Positions 7,688 through 14,861 of a stretch of 16,201 nt of DNA are shown here, piece after piece. The notes beneath the pieces were generated by a model. It did not search any database, was not told where the DNA came from, and saw only the letters and a program-made list of their open reading frames with translations. This DNA comes from Planctomycetes bacterium UBA2386 (lineage in GTDB: Bacteria; Planctomycetota; UBA1135; UBA2386): contig DDSQ01000085.1 in the NCBI GenBank assembly GCA_002343845.1, positions 1 to 16,201 on the forward strand, in the 5' to 3' direction. Position numbers and translations under genes: made by a program. How positions within the stretch are numbered: position 1 is the stretch's first letter; every line of letters begins with the position of its first letter.

Positions 7688-8971
7688 ATGCGCGTCCTGC
7701 TCTCGACGGCGTTGCTCCTCGTTCCTTCCGTCGTGGCGGCGCAGGACGACGCGTGGTTCACGAAGAACGCGCCCGGGCTCGAGGCCCTCTACCGCCACCT
7801 GCACCAGCATCCCGAGCTGTCGTTCCACGAGCGCGCCACGGCCGCCCGCCTCGCCGCCGACCTGCGTGCGCTCGGCCTCGACGTCACCGAGAACGTCGGC
7901 GGCACCGGCGTGGTCGCGGTGCTGCGCCGAGGCGATGGCCCGGTAGGGCTGCTGCGCGCCGACATGGATGCGCTGCCGATCGCCGAGGAGACCGGGCTGC
8001 CGTACGCCTCGACGGTGCGGGCCGAGAGCGCCGACGGCCGCGCGATCGGCGTCATGCACGCGTGTGGCCACGACCTGCACATGGCGTGTCTCCTCGGCGC
8101 GGCGACCTGGTTCGCGCAGAACCCCGATGCGTTCGCGGGCACGTTGGTGTTCCAGCTGCAGCCGGCGGAGGAACGTTCGGGCGGGATGAAGGCGATGCTG
8201 AAGGACGGACTGCTGACGCGCTTTCCGCGACCGCAGTGGGCGCTGGCGCTGCACACCTCGCACGACCTGCCGACCGGTGTCGTCGGCCTGCGGCCGGGCT
8301 TCGCGATGGCGAACGTCGACAGCGTCGACATCACCGTGTTCGGCAAGGGCGGGCACGGCGCCTGGCCGCACCTGACGATCGATCCGATCGTGCAGGCGAG
8401 CCAGCTCGTGCTCGATCTGCAGACGATCGTGTCGCGTGAGATCGATCCCGTGGAACCGTGCGTGATCACCGTCGGTTCGATCCACGGCGGCAGCAAGCAC
8501 AACATCATCCCGGACCAGTGCCAGCTGCAGGTGACGGTGCGGTCCTACACGATGCCGGTGCGCGAACGGCTGCTCGCCGCGATCCAACGCAAGGCGGCGG
8601 CGGTGGCGCAGTCGTACGGGGCACCAGCCCCGAAGATCGAGTTCGGCGAGTTCACGCCCGCACTGCAGAACCACGCCGAGCTGTCGGCGGTCGTGCGGGC
8701 GGGGCTGGTCGCCGCGTTCGGCGAGGCGAAGGTGGTCGAGGTCGCGCCGGCGATGGGAGCCGAGGACTTCGGCAAGCTGCGCGACGAGAACGTGCCGCTG
8801 TGCATGTTCCGGCTTGGCACCGTGGCGCCGGAGCGGTTGGCGAAGCTGCAGGCGGCTGGCGAACTGCCGGCCCTGCACAGCGCGAAGTACTATCCGGACT
8901 ACGAGGAAGCGCTGCGGGTCGGGGTGCGCGCGTTCGTGGCCGCGGTGCACGCGGCGGCCGGCAAGAACTGA
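7688..8971 (+). CDS. Secreted M20-family metallopeptidase / amidohydrolase
   Basis: Zinc-dependent hydrolase of the M20 family (hippurate hydrolase / N-acyl amino acid amidohydrolase type), predicted to cleave N-acyl or amide bonds of amino-acid derivatives outside the cytoplasm. The 427-residue product starts with a signal peptide (MRVLLSTALLLVPSVVAAQ, cut near residues 18-19). Conserved elements follow: HQHPELSFHE, RADMDALPI, and MHACGHDLHM with metal ligands C126 and H128. Catalytic E161/E162 are in QPAEERSGG; H189 is in ALHTSHDLP. The dimerisation (lid) domain begins near GKGGHGAWPH. The C-terminal metal region has MGAEDFG and H397 in LHSAKYYPDYEEAL. All ligand positions appear intact. 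Substrate cannot be told from sequence. The next gene, an ECF sigma factor, starts 6 bp after the stop, suggesting one transcript. Confidence 0.93.
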   Translation: MRVLLSTALLLVPSVVAAQDDAWFTKNAPGLEALYRHLHQHPELSFHERATAARLAADLRALGLDVTENVGGTGVVAVLRRGDGPVGLLRADMDALPIAEETGLPYASTVRAESADGRAIGVMHACGHDLHMACLLGAATWFAQNPDAFAGTLVFQLQPAEERSGGMKAMLKDGLLTRFPRPQWALALHTSHDLPTGVVGLRPGFAMANVDSVDITVFGKGGHGAWPHLTIDPIVQASQLVLDLQTIVSREIDPVEPCVITVGSIHGGSKHNIIPDQCQLQVTVRSYTMPVRERLLAAIQRKAAAVAQSYGAPAPKIEFGEFTPALQNHAELSAVVRAGLVAAFGEAKVVEVAPAMGAEDFGKLRDENVPLCMFRLGTVAPERLAKLQAAGELPALHSAKYYPDYEEALRVGVRAFVAAVHAAAGKN

Positions 8972-8977
8972 CCACCG

Positions 8978-9712
8978 ATGACGTTCCTGACCACGCGCTG
9001 GAGTCTGGTGATGCGCGCTGCGGACGGCGATGCCGGCGGCCGGCAGGCGCTCGGCGAGTTGTGCGAGCGGTACTGGCAGCCGGTGTATCGGCTCTACCGC
9101 CGACGCGGCGTCGATGCCGAGCGTGCGGCCGATCTGACGCAGGGCTTGTTCGCGCACCTGCTCGAGCGCGGCGACTTCGCCCGCGCCGACCCGAGCCGCG
9201 GCCGGTTCCGCGCCTACCTGCGCACCTGCGCCGAGCACTGGCTCGCGCGGCAGCACGAACACGACCACGCGCACAAACGCGGCGGCGGCGCGCGCCTGCT
9301 CTCGTTCGACGCGGCCGGCGAAGAGACGCGGTTGCGGCTCGAGCCGAGCTACCCAGACGAACCGGCCGCCGCGTTCGAACGCCGTTGGGCAGAGGCCGTG
9401 GTGGAGCGCGCGCGGTGGCGGCTCGAACAGGAGGAACGCACGGCGCGGCGCGAGCGCCAGTTCACGGCGCTGGCCTTCGTGCTCGACGGGCAACCGCCGC
9501 CGCGCTCGTGGGCCGACCTCGCGCGGGAGCTCGAGACGACCGAGGGAGCGCTCAAGGTCGCGGCGCACCGGCTCAAGGCGCGCTTCCGCGACGCGCTGTG
9601 CGCCGAGGTGCGCGACACGCTCGCCGACGACGTGGCGCCGGGCGACGAACTGCGCGAACTGCTGGCGGCCTTCGGCGGGTCGGCGGCGGCAGAATCCGGA
9701 GAAGGGCCGTAA
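8978..9712 (+). CDS. ECF-like sigma factor of the kinase-linked planctomycete type
   Basis: A 244-residue ECF sigma factor distinct from the one on the minus strand. The N-terminus TTRWSLVMRAADGD and the region 2 block LCERYWQPVYRLYRRRGVDAE, then AADLTQGLFAHLLERGDF and PSRGRFRAYLRT, match the sigma family that planctomycetes pair with Ser/Thr kinases. Region 4 (about 160-210) has SWADLARELETTEGALKVAA as its helix-turn-helix, followed by HRLKARFRDALCAEV. No zinc-finger anti-sigma gene is adjacent. Instead a membrane kinase starts 30 bp downstream in the same frame after a TAA, so control by phosphorylation or by the kinase's membrane part is likely but inferred. It follows the M20 gene by 6 bp with no strong Shine-Dalgarno, which suggests coupled translation. 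Confidence 0.92.
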   Translation: MTFLTTRWSLVMRAADGDAGGRQALGELCERYWQPVYRLYRRRGVDAERAADLTQGLFAHLLERGDFARADPSRGRFRAYLRTCAEHWLARQHEHDHAHKRGGGARLLSFDAAGEETRLRLEPSYPDEPAAAFERRWAEAVVERARWRLEQEERTARRERQFTALAFVLDGQPPPRSWADLARELETTEGALKVAAHRLKARFRDALCAEVRDTLADDVAPGDELRELLAAFGGSAAAESGEGP

Positions 9713-9742
9713 CTCCGGGCCCGCGTTCCGGCATCCCTGGTC

Positions 9743-11710
9743 ATGACCCAGCCACGACCTCCTCTCGACCCTCGCCCGGCCCTGCACGACGCGCTGCAAC
9801 ACCAGGCGACGGCGCCCGGTTGGGACGCGCCAGGCCTCGCCGAGATCGCCGCGCGCTTCCCCGAACTGCTGGTCGAGGCCCGCATCGGCCAGGGCGGCAT
9901 GGCCGCCGTCTACCGCGTCGTGCAGAGGAAGCTCGACCGCCACGCGGCGCTCAAGGTGCTGCGGCCGGACCTCGCCCGCGAGCCGGAGTTCGTCGGGCGC
10001 TTCCTGCGCGAGGCCAAGGCGCTGGCCCAGCTCGGGCATCCGCACGTGCTCGGCGTCTACGACTTCGGCGAACGCGACGGGCTGTGTTACCTGCTCGTCG
10101 AGTACGTCGACGGCGCCAACCTGCGCGAACTGATGGCGCTCGGCCGCCTGTCGCCCGAGGAAGCGCTGCGCCTCGTGCCGCAGATCTGCGCCGGGCTGCA
10201 GTTCGCGCACGACCGCGGCATCGTGCACCGCGACATCAAGCCGGAGAACGTGCTCGTCGATCGGCAGGGCCACGTCAAGCTCGCCGACTTCGGCCTCGCC
10301 AAGCTCGCCGGCGGCGAGGCCGAGCACCTGACGCGCGCGTCGATGGTGTTCGGCACGCCCCACTACATGGCGCCCGAGCAGTGGCGCGGCAGTGGCAACG
10401 TCGACCATCGGGCCGACATCTACTCGCTCGGCGTCGTGCTCTACGAACTGCTCACCGGGCGACTGCCCGTGGGCACCTACGAGCCGCCGTCGAAGTGCGC
10501 GGCGGTCTCGGACGGCATCGACCGCGTCGTGCACCGTTCGCTCGAGCAGGAACCGGAGCGTCGGTACCAGCAGGTGCGCGACGTGCAGCGCGAGGTCGAA
10601 CGGGCGGCGGCCGCGGGCGGCGTTTCGCGCGCCGCGCCTGCCGCGCCGGGGGAGAAGGTGGTTCCCTGCAGCACGCGGCGAGGCTGGGTCGCGGTCGTGG
10701 CCGCGGTCCTCCTGCTGATGACGGTCGCGACCGGCATCGCGTTCTTCCTGCACAAGCAGGCGTGGATCGCCATGCGTGGGCATTCCGTGCGACGCGAGGT
10801 GGCGCAGCACGAAGCAATGCTCGACGCGATGCGCGCGCAGGTCGACGAAGGCCAGGCGTGGACGGGGGGACTGCCCGCGGCGATCGAAACCGAGCTGCCC
10901 GTTGCGATCGCACGGTCGTGGAGCGTGCTGCTGCCGCTCGCTGCCGGGGTCGGCGCGGCCATGATCGCCCTGGTCTTGCTGCTGGTGGCGGGGCGCACGG
11001 CGCGGGCCGCGGCCTCACGCCCGCTCGGGTTCGTCGTCGGCGTGCTCGCCGCCGCGCCGTTGGTCGGCGCCATCGACGTCTGGATGTTCGCGCTCGCCGA
11101 CCACGATCCGGGCATGACGAACGTCGTCGCCGGCACGGTGGTGCTCGTCACCAACTGGGTCGTGCTCCACTGGCTGTGGCAGCGCACGGCCGGCTGGCAG
11201 CCCGCAGCCCTCGTGCGCACCGGCGCCACGCCGCGGGTCGTCGCCGGCGTCGCGGCGCTGGTGCTGCTCGTCGCCGTCGGCCTCGCGGTGCGGATCGACG
11301 TCGACTCGGGGGTGAAGGTGTGGCGCGGTCCGTCGCTGCCCGTGGGCGGCGCCGAACTGCTCGGCGCGACGCGGGCCACGGTGGTCGAACGGCTCGGTCC
11401 GCCCGTGGCGATCGTGGTCGACGGCGAACGGCTGCACTTCGGCTATCGCGCGCTCGACGGAGCGTGGCTCGCCGATGCGCTCGTGCTGCACCAAGGGCGC
11501 GTCGTGCAGTCGTCGCCGCACGCTTCGCTGCTGGTTCCGCGCGCGCGTGGCGACGGTCCCGCACTCGGCGACTCGCTTGCCGCGTGGATTGCCGATCGCG
11601 GCGCACCGATGCCGCGCGGCGCCGACGAGACGGGCAACACGGTGTGGTGGGCGGACGGCGTGCGGATCCGGCTGCACGACGACATCGTGGTGGCCATCGA
11701 ACGCAAGTGA
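9743..11710 (+). CDS. Membrane Ser/Thr protein kinase (Hanks type) with BamE-like C-terminal region
   Basis: Eukaryote-like serine/threonine kinase of 655 residues. The kinase domain spans about 44-288: glycine loop IGQGGMAAVYRV, ATP-binding Lys71 in AALKVL, catalytic loop HRDIKPEN (Asp164), DFG at 182-184, FGTPHYMAPEQ near 203-213 and HRADIYSLG. All catalytic residues are present, so it should be active. The first membrane helix is at about 314-336. Further hydrophobic segments lie at about 393-416, 428-450, 462-480 and 499-517, giving roughly five. The tail (about 535-655) has ATRATVVERLGPP, LHFGYRALDGAWLADALVLH and GRVV, a pattern like SmpA/BamE-type outer-membrane lipoproteins. That resemblance is my inference. 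It is encoded 30 bp after the ECF sigma gene, and such sigma/kinase pairs are known signalling units in planctomycetes. A near-perfect 18-nt dyad follows the stop codon. Confidence 0.94.
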   Translation: MTQPRPPLDPRPALHDALQHQATAPGWDAPGLAEIAARFPELLVEARIGQGGMAAVYRVVQRKLDRHAALKVLRPDLAREPEFVGRFLREAKALAQLGHPHVLGVYDFGERDGLCYLLVEYVDGANLRELMALGRLSPEEALRLVPQICAGLQFAHDRGIVHRDIKPENVLVDRQGHVKLADFGLAKLAGGEAEHLTRASMVFGTPHYMAPEQWRGSGNVDHRADIYSLGVVLYELLTGRLPVGTYEPPSKCAAVSDGIDRVVHRSLEQEPERRYQQVRDVQREVERAAAAGGVSRAAPAAPGEKVVPCSTRRGWVAVVAAVLLLMTVATGIAFFLHKQAWIAMRGHSVRREVAQHEAMLDAMRAQVDEGQAWTGGLPAAIETELPVAIARSWSVLLPLAAGVGAAMIALVLLLVAGRTARAAASRPLGFVVGVLAAAPLVGAIDVWMFALADHDPGMTNVVAGTVVLVTNWVVLHWLWQRTAGWQPAALVRTGATPRVVAGVAALVLLVAVGLAVRIDVDSGVKVWRGPSLPVGGAELLGATRATVVERLGPPVAIVVDGERLHFGYRALDGAWLADALVLHQGRVVQSSPHASLLVPRARGDGPALGDSLAAWIADRGAPMPRGADETGNTVWWADGVRIRLHDDIVVAIERK

Positions 11711-11911
11711 CGGCATCGGCCGGTGCCGCGGTGCCTTGGCGGGGGCGGGGGCGGCCAGCGCAGGGCTGTGAGGGATCGACTCGGCCACCCGAAGCCGGGG
11801 CAACACGCCGCTTCCGGTCGTCGCCGTGCTTCCGTGAGGACCGAACCATCTGGAAGGAAGGATGTTGGGTGCCTACTTGCCAGGAACGCTGCGCCTGCCG
11901 ATGTTGCCTGC
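11711..11911. promoter_or_regulatory. Intergenic region with 3' hairpin and possible weak promoter
   Basis: No gene is seen in this 201-bp stretch. At its left end CGGCATCGG/CCGGTGCCG (11711-11728) forms a near-perfect dyad directly after the kinase stop, with one G-T pair and no T-run after it; it may mark the transcript end. A G-rich tract (GGGGGCGGGGGC) follows near 11740-11752. TTGCCA at 11877-11882, 17 bp before GATGTT at 11900-11905, is a weak sigma-70-like match in front of the antitoxin. Its -10 is poor. No inverted-repeat operator typical of toxin-antitoxin autoregulation was clear. Confidence 0.3.
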
Positions 11912-12154
11912 ATGCAGTACACCTTGCGCAACGTGCCGAAGGGACTCGACCGCGCCCTGCGCGAGCGGGCCAAGCGGTTGGACAAGTCGCTGAACGACGT
12001 CGTGATCGAGGCCCTGCAGCGCGCCGTCGGCATTACCGGCGAACTGCCGGCGCTCCGCGACGTGTCCGACATCGTCGGCACGTGGCAGGCCGATCCGGAG
12101 ATGGACCGGATCCTGGCGGAGCATCGGCGCATCGACCCGGAGCTTTGGCAGTGA
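11912..12154 (+). CDS. Ribbon-helix-helix antitoxin of a VapBC-type pair
   Basis: Small DNA-binding antitoxin (80 residues) that would bind and inhibit the PIN toxin encoded next and repress their shared promoter. The N-terminus MQYTLRNVPKGLDRALRERA followed by KSLNDVVIEALQRAVGI is a ribbon-helix-helix (Arc/FitA-like) fold. The C-terminal tail (DVSDIVGTWQADPEMDRILA...IDPELW) is the toxin-wrapping segment typical of this antitoxin group. I chose the ATG at 11912 because it gives the family N-terminus; the frame is open farther upstream but yields only low-complexity residues. There is no good Shine-Dalgarno. Its TGA overlaps the GTG start of the toxin, so the two are translationally coupled. 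The gene lies between a signalling group and a secreted protein with no other mobile marker. Confidence 0.9.
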   Translation: MQYTLRNVPKGLDRALRERAKRLDKSLNDVVIEALQRAVGITGELPALRDVSDIVGTWQADPEMDRILAEHRRIDPELWQ

Positions 12155-12534
12155 GGATTGCCCTCGACACCAACCGCTACTCCGACTTGTGCCGTGGGGA
12201 TGCGGTGGTGACCGACCTGGTCGTTCGCGCCGAGGAGGTGTTCGTACCGTTCGTCGTGGTCGGCGAACTGCGTTCCGGGTTTGCTGCCGGCGCGACGTCA
12301 CGCGCCAACGAGCGCACGCTGCAGCGCTTCCTCGCCAAGCCCGGCGTCGACATCCTGCTCGCGAGCGAGGCGACGACGCATCACTACGCGATGCTGCACC
12401 TGCAGCTGCGGGCTCGAGGCAAGCCGATCCCGACCAATGACCTGTGGATCGCCGCCCTCGCGATCGAGCACGGCCTCGCGCTGGCGACCCGGGACGCGCA
12501 CTTCGCGCACATCCCGCAGCTCGTGTTGGTTTGA
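12151..12534 (+). CDS. vapC: PIN-domain ribonuclease toxin (VapC-like)
   Basis: Predicted Mg2+-dependent ribonuclease of the PIN family, the toxin of a type II pair; VapC enzymes usually cut tRNA or rRNA. The 127-residue product has the expected acidic residues: D6 in ALDTNRYSDL, E39 in VVVGELRSGF, D97 in PTNDLWIAALAIEHG and D115 in ATRDAHFAHIP. The length is normal (about 125-140). Translation starts at GTG 12151, which overlaps the antitoxin stop (GTGA). The product should be functional because all four active-site positions are present. The target RNA cannot be predicted. The 29-bp gap to the convergent kelch gene contains GCGGCG (12540-12545) and CGCCGC (12555-12560) as a small dyad. Confidence 0.92.
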   Translation: MRIALDTNRYSDLCRGDAVVTDLVVRAEEVFVPFVVVGELRSGFAAGATSRANERTLQRFLAKPGVDILLASEATTHHYAMLHLQLRARGKPIPTNDLWIAALAIEHGLALATRDAHFAHIPQLVLV

Positions 12535-12563
12535 CGTTGGCGGCGGCGCGTCGTCGCCGCGTG

Positions 12564-13985
12564 CTACAGACCGATGATGCCGTGCGCGGCGTTGCTCAGC
12601 GTCGCGCCGAGGGCGTTCACGCCGGGGTCGAGCGGCACGACCTGCGCGTAGAACGATGCGCCGGGGACCGGCGGCACGGTCCAGCTCCAGGCCGCGGCGC
12701 CCAGCACGTTCGTGAGGTTCTCCACGGCGTCGATGCTGGTGTAGAGGGAGCAGGTCGGCGCGCCGAGGAAGGTGAGGTCGAGCGGGAGCGGGGAGCTGCC
12801 GTAGGACGTGTTCGAGAGGCCGAGCAGCATCGCGGCGGGGCCCGTCCACGGCAGGTTTCCGATGTTTGCGGTGAAGGTCGTGCCGATGCGCGGGACGGAG
12901 CCGGCTTGCGCGGCGAGCGTCGGGATGCCGCGGCTGCCGACGCAGCCGGTGCCGAACGGAGTGAAGGACGCCAGCGGGCCCAGGTTGAACTCCCACGTGT
13001 CGCCGAACGGCCAGTTGTTGTTGGACCCGCCAAACAGCACGCAGACGCCGCGCACCGGATCGAAGGCCATCGCCGCTTGTTCGCGGAACGAAGGCTCGAA
13101 CGGCGTGGTCAGCCGCGTCATGGCGCCGTTCGCGACGATCCAGGTGTGGTTCGGGAGCGCGGCGTGCGAGCCGAAATCCCACTCCCCGTCGAACATCACG
13201 AGACGATTGCGTGCCGTGTCGGTCGCCATCGCGCCCGGTCGGGCGGGGTATTGCACCGGGTTGCGCTGCACGAAGCCGAAGCCGTTGTAGTCGTACATCC
13301 GGGTCAGCGGGAACGGGACGGGCGTGCCCATGATCCACAGGCTCGACCAGCCGCGGTAGGTGAGCACGACGCGTTGGCTCACCGGGTCCCACGCCATGAA
13401 CGTACTGTCGTTGACTGAGCTAACACCGGGAATGGCGGGTTGGGTCAGGTTGACGTTGCTGGTCAGCGGTCGCTCGGAGAACGAAGTGCCGTTCCACACC
13501 ACGACCGATCCCATCCCAAGGCTGAAGAAGATCGACTCGGCGCGCACGGGGTCGAAGGCCGCGACCATCTTCCCGAAACCCGACCAGCCAAGCACGGGGC
13601 TCGTCGCGGGCATTGGCGGCAACGACAGCCACGAGGTGCCGTCCCAGCGATAGGCGCTCGGTGTTGCGCCGGGGGATTGCGCCACCACGTAGAGAACCTC
13701 GCCGCTTGCACCGTGCGTTACCGCGGCTGTGGGGTTGTACGGGCTGGAAGGTGCTGGTCCTCGCTGGGTCCAGCTGTTCCCGTCCCACGACCACGTGTCG
13801 CTCACGGTGCCCCCGACGAGCAGCGTGTAGTTGCGCACCGGATCCCAGCAGAGCGAGTGCCCGTAACGAGGCTGAGGACCACTGCCATTCGTGCGATCTA
13901 CCCAGCCCTGCGCAAGGAGCGGGCTCGTGGTCGACGCGACCGTGACCAGAACGAACGAGACGACGAGAGCGAAGCGATGGTGCAT
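12564..13985 (-). CDS. Secreted kelch-type beta-propeller protein with planctomycete C-terminal domain
   Basis: A 473-residue exported protein. Residues 1-25 are a signal peptide (VVSFVLVTVASTTSPLLAQ, cut before GW). Six kelch/galactose-oxidase-like blades follow up to about 340, recognised by recurring 'A..DPVR...VLFGG' and 'W.WDG.SW' pieces: HSLCWDPVRNYTLLVGG, MVAAFDPVRAESIFF, TFMAWDPVSQRVVLTY, AMATDTARNRLVMF and AAMAFDPVRGVCVLFGG. The last ~130 residues (FGTGCVGSRGIPTLAA ... PLDLTFLGAPTCSLYTSIDA ... VVPLDPGVNALGATLSN) form a separate domain I recall from many secreted planctomycete proteins; it might serve in surface attachment, but its role is unknown. The start at 13985 has a good Shine-Dalgarno (GGAGGA, nine bases upstream). 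No catalytic residues are evident; carbohydrate binding or surface display are possible. It converges with the toxin-antitoxin pair. Confidence 0.85.
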   Translation of the reverse strand: MHHRFALVVSFVLVTVASTTSPLLAQGWVDRTNGSGPQPRYGHSLCWDPVRNYTLLVGGTVSDTWSWDGNSWTQRGPAPSSPYNPTAAVTHGASGEVLYVVAQSPGATPSAYRWDGTSWLSLPPMPATSPVLGWSGFGKMVAAFDPVRAESIFFSLGMGSVVVWNGTSFSERPLTSNVNLTQPAIPGVSSVNDSTFMAWDPVSQRVVLTYRGWSSLWIMGTPVPFPLTRMYDYNGFGFVQRNPVQYPARPGAMATDTARNRLVMFDGEWDFGSHAALPNHTWIVANGAMTRLTTPFEPSFREQAAMAFDPVRGVCVLFGGSNNNWPFGDTWEFNLGPLASFTPFGTGCVGSRGIPTLAAQAGSVPRIGTTFTANIGNLPWTGPAAMLLGLSNTSYGSSPLPLDLTFLGAPTCSLYTSIDAVENLTNVLGAAAWSWTVPPVPGASFYAQVVPLDPGVNALGATLSNAAHGIIGL

Positions 13986-14114
13986 CGTGGGGACTCCTCC
14001 AGAACCGACCCCATGATCCCCTGCCGCCCGGGCCGTCGCAATCGACTGCCCGGAGCCGCGCGTCGTGGGATGTGAGCGCTTGCGGGCGGTGCTCGCCGCG
14101 GTCAAGGTAGCCCC
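13986..14114. promoter_or_regulatory. Divergent promoter region
   Basis: This 129-bp gap lies between the divergent kelch-type and TMTC-like genes. On the minus strand, TTGCGA lies 17 bp before GATCAT (region about 14015-14045), four of six matches to each sigma-70 hexamer; this is only a weak candidate for the kelch gene. AAGGT seven bases before the ATG at 14115 is a plausible ribosome binding site for the plus-strand gene. No sigma-54-type element was recognised. Confidence 0.3.
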
Positions 14115-14807
14115 ATGGTGCATGCTGCCACGACCGCGTCGACTTCGGGGCCACGACGGGCGGCGGATCGCACGCGGGTGCCGATCGTCTTGCTCGGCGC
14201 CTTGGTCGGCATCGTCGGTCTGCTCGCCTGGTGGGGCGTGTGGCGCGGGGAGTACGTGTTCGACGACTTCCCCGCCATCGCCTTGAACGGCGAACTGCTG
14301 GCCGGCGACGGATGGGGCGCGGCGTTCTCGCCGGACCATCATCCGCTCGCCAACCGACTGCTGTCGTGTTGGAGCCTGGCGGCGGACTTCCGGCTGTTCG
14401 GTCAGGGACCGTTCGGGCCGCACCTGACGAACCTGCTGCTGCACCTCGTCAACGGCATGTTGGTGGTCGCGGTCGTCCGCGCGGCACTGACCTCGCCGAA
14501 CCTGGCCGGCCGTTTCCCGATGGCACGAGCCACGTGGATCGCGACCGCGGTGGCGATGCTCTGGGTCGCGCATCCCCTCGGAGGCGACTCCGTTGCCTAT
14601 GCCACGCAGCGCTCCACGCTGCTGGCCGGCGCGTTCCTGCTGGTGGCGATGGGGGCCGCGCTGCGCGCAGCCCGCGCAACGCATCCCGTTCGCTGGCGTG
14701 CCCTGGCCGTCTTCGCCGTCGCCTGCGGCATGGCGAGCAAGGAAGACATGGTCGTGGCCCCGCTGCTGCTCTTGGTTTGGGAACGCGCCTTCGTGCTGCC
14801 GACGTGA
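14115..14807 (+). CDS. TMTC-like membrane protein, N-terminal part, ended by in-frame TGA
   Basis: N-terminal 230 residues of a polytopic membrane protein resembling the TMTC family (TPR proteins with a GT-C-like glycosyltransferase membrane domain). After a first membrane helix (about 22-40), YVFDDFPAIALNGEL carries the luminal/periplasmic Asp-Asp pair (D50, D51) seen at the first loop of these proteins. Further family-like segments are HPLANRLLSCWSLAADFRLF, FGPHLTNLLLHLVNGMLVV, DSVAYATQRSTLLAGAFLL and GMASKEDMVVAPLLLLVWERA. Reading stops at TGA 14805-14807, but the same frame continues for 439 more residues with matching family sequence. The real unit is therefore probably 14115-16127. Start chosen at the ATG preceded by AAGGT. 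Whether the stop is a true mutation or a sequence error is open; a truncated N-part alone would lack the TPR region. Confidence 0.75.
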   Translation: MVHAATTASTSGPRRAADRTRVPIVLLGALVGIVGLLAWWGVWRGEYVFDDFPAIALNGELLAGDGWGAAFSPDHHPLANRLLSCWSLAADFRLFGQGPFGPHLTNLLLHLVNGMLVVAVVRAALTSPNLAGRFPMARATWIATAVAMLWVAHPLGGDSVAYATQRSTLLAGAFLLVAMGAALRAARATHPVRWRALAVFAVACGMASKEDMVVAPLLLLVWERAFVLPT

Positions 14808-14861
14808 GCAGCGCTGCGCCAACGCCGCGGCTACCTCCTGGCCCTGGCGGGAACGTGGTCG

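Noticed and set aside
9713..9742. Fusion of the ECF sigma and kinase by readthrough
   Set aside because: The two genes share a frame, but the sigma gene ends in TAA and the kinase has its own ATG. No signal favouring readthrough was seen.
7448..10810. Minus-strand open frame of 1120 codons opposite the M20, ECF sigma and kinase genes
   Set aside because: It is antisense to three clearly conserved genes and translates to Arg/His-rich sequence with no domain pattern. Long antisense frames are expected where third codon positions are almost all G or C.
11862..11993. Small open frame after AAGGAAGG in front of the antitoxin
   Set aside because: The ATG is directly against the purine tract, the product is Cys/Ser/Pro-rich with no pattern and it overlaps the antitoxin in another frame.
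8458..12534. Plus-strand open frame of 1358 codons running through several genes
   Set aside because: Most of it is an Arg-rich shadow in the wrong frame of the sigma and kinase genes. Only its last 127 codons, from GTG 12151, are real and belong to the PIN toxin.
14805..14807. Selenocysteine or general TGA recoding at the interrupted TMTC-like gene
   Set aside because: TGA is the normal stop for most genes in the window. No SECIS-like structure was recognised just downstream, and the protein has no redox motif at this position.
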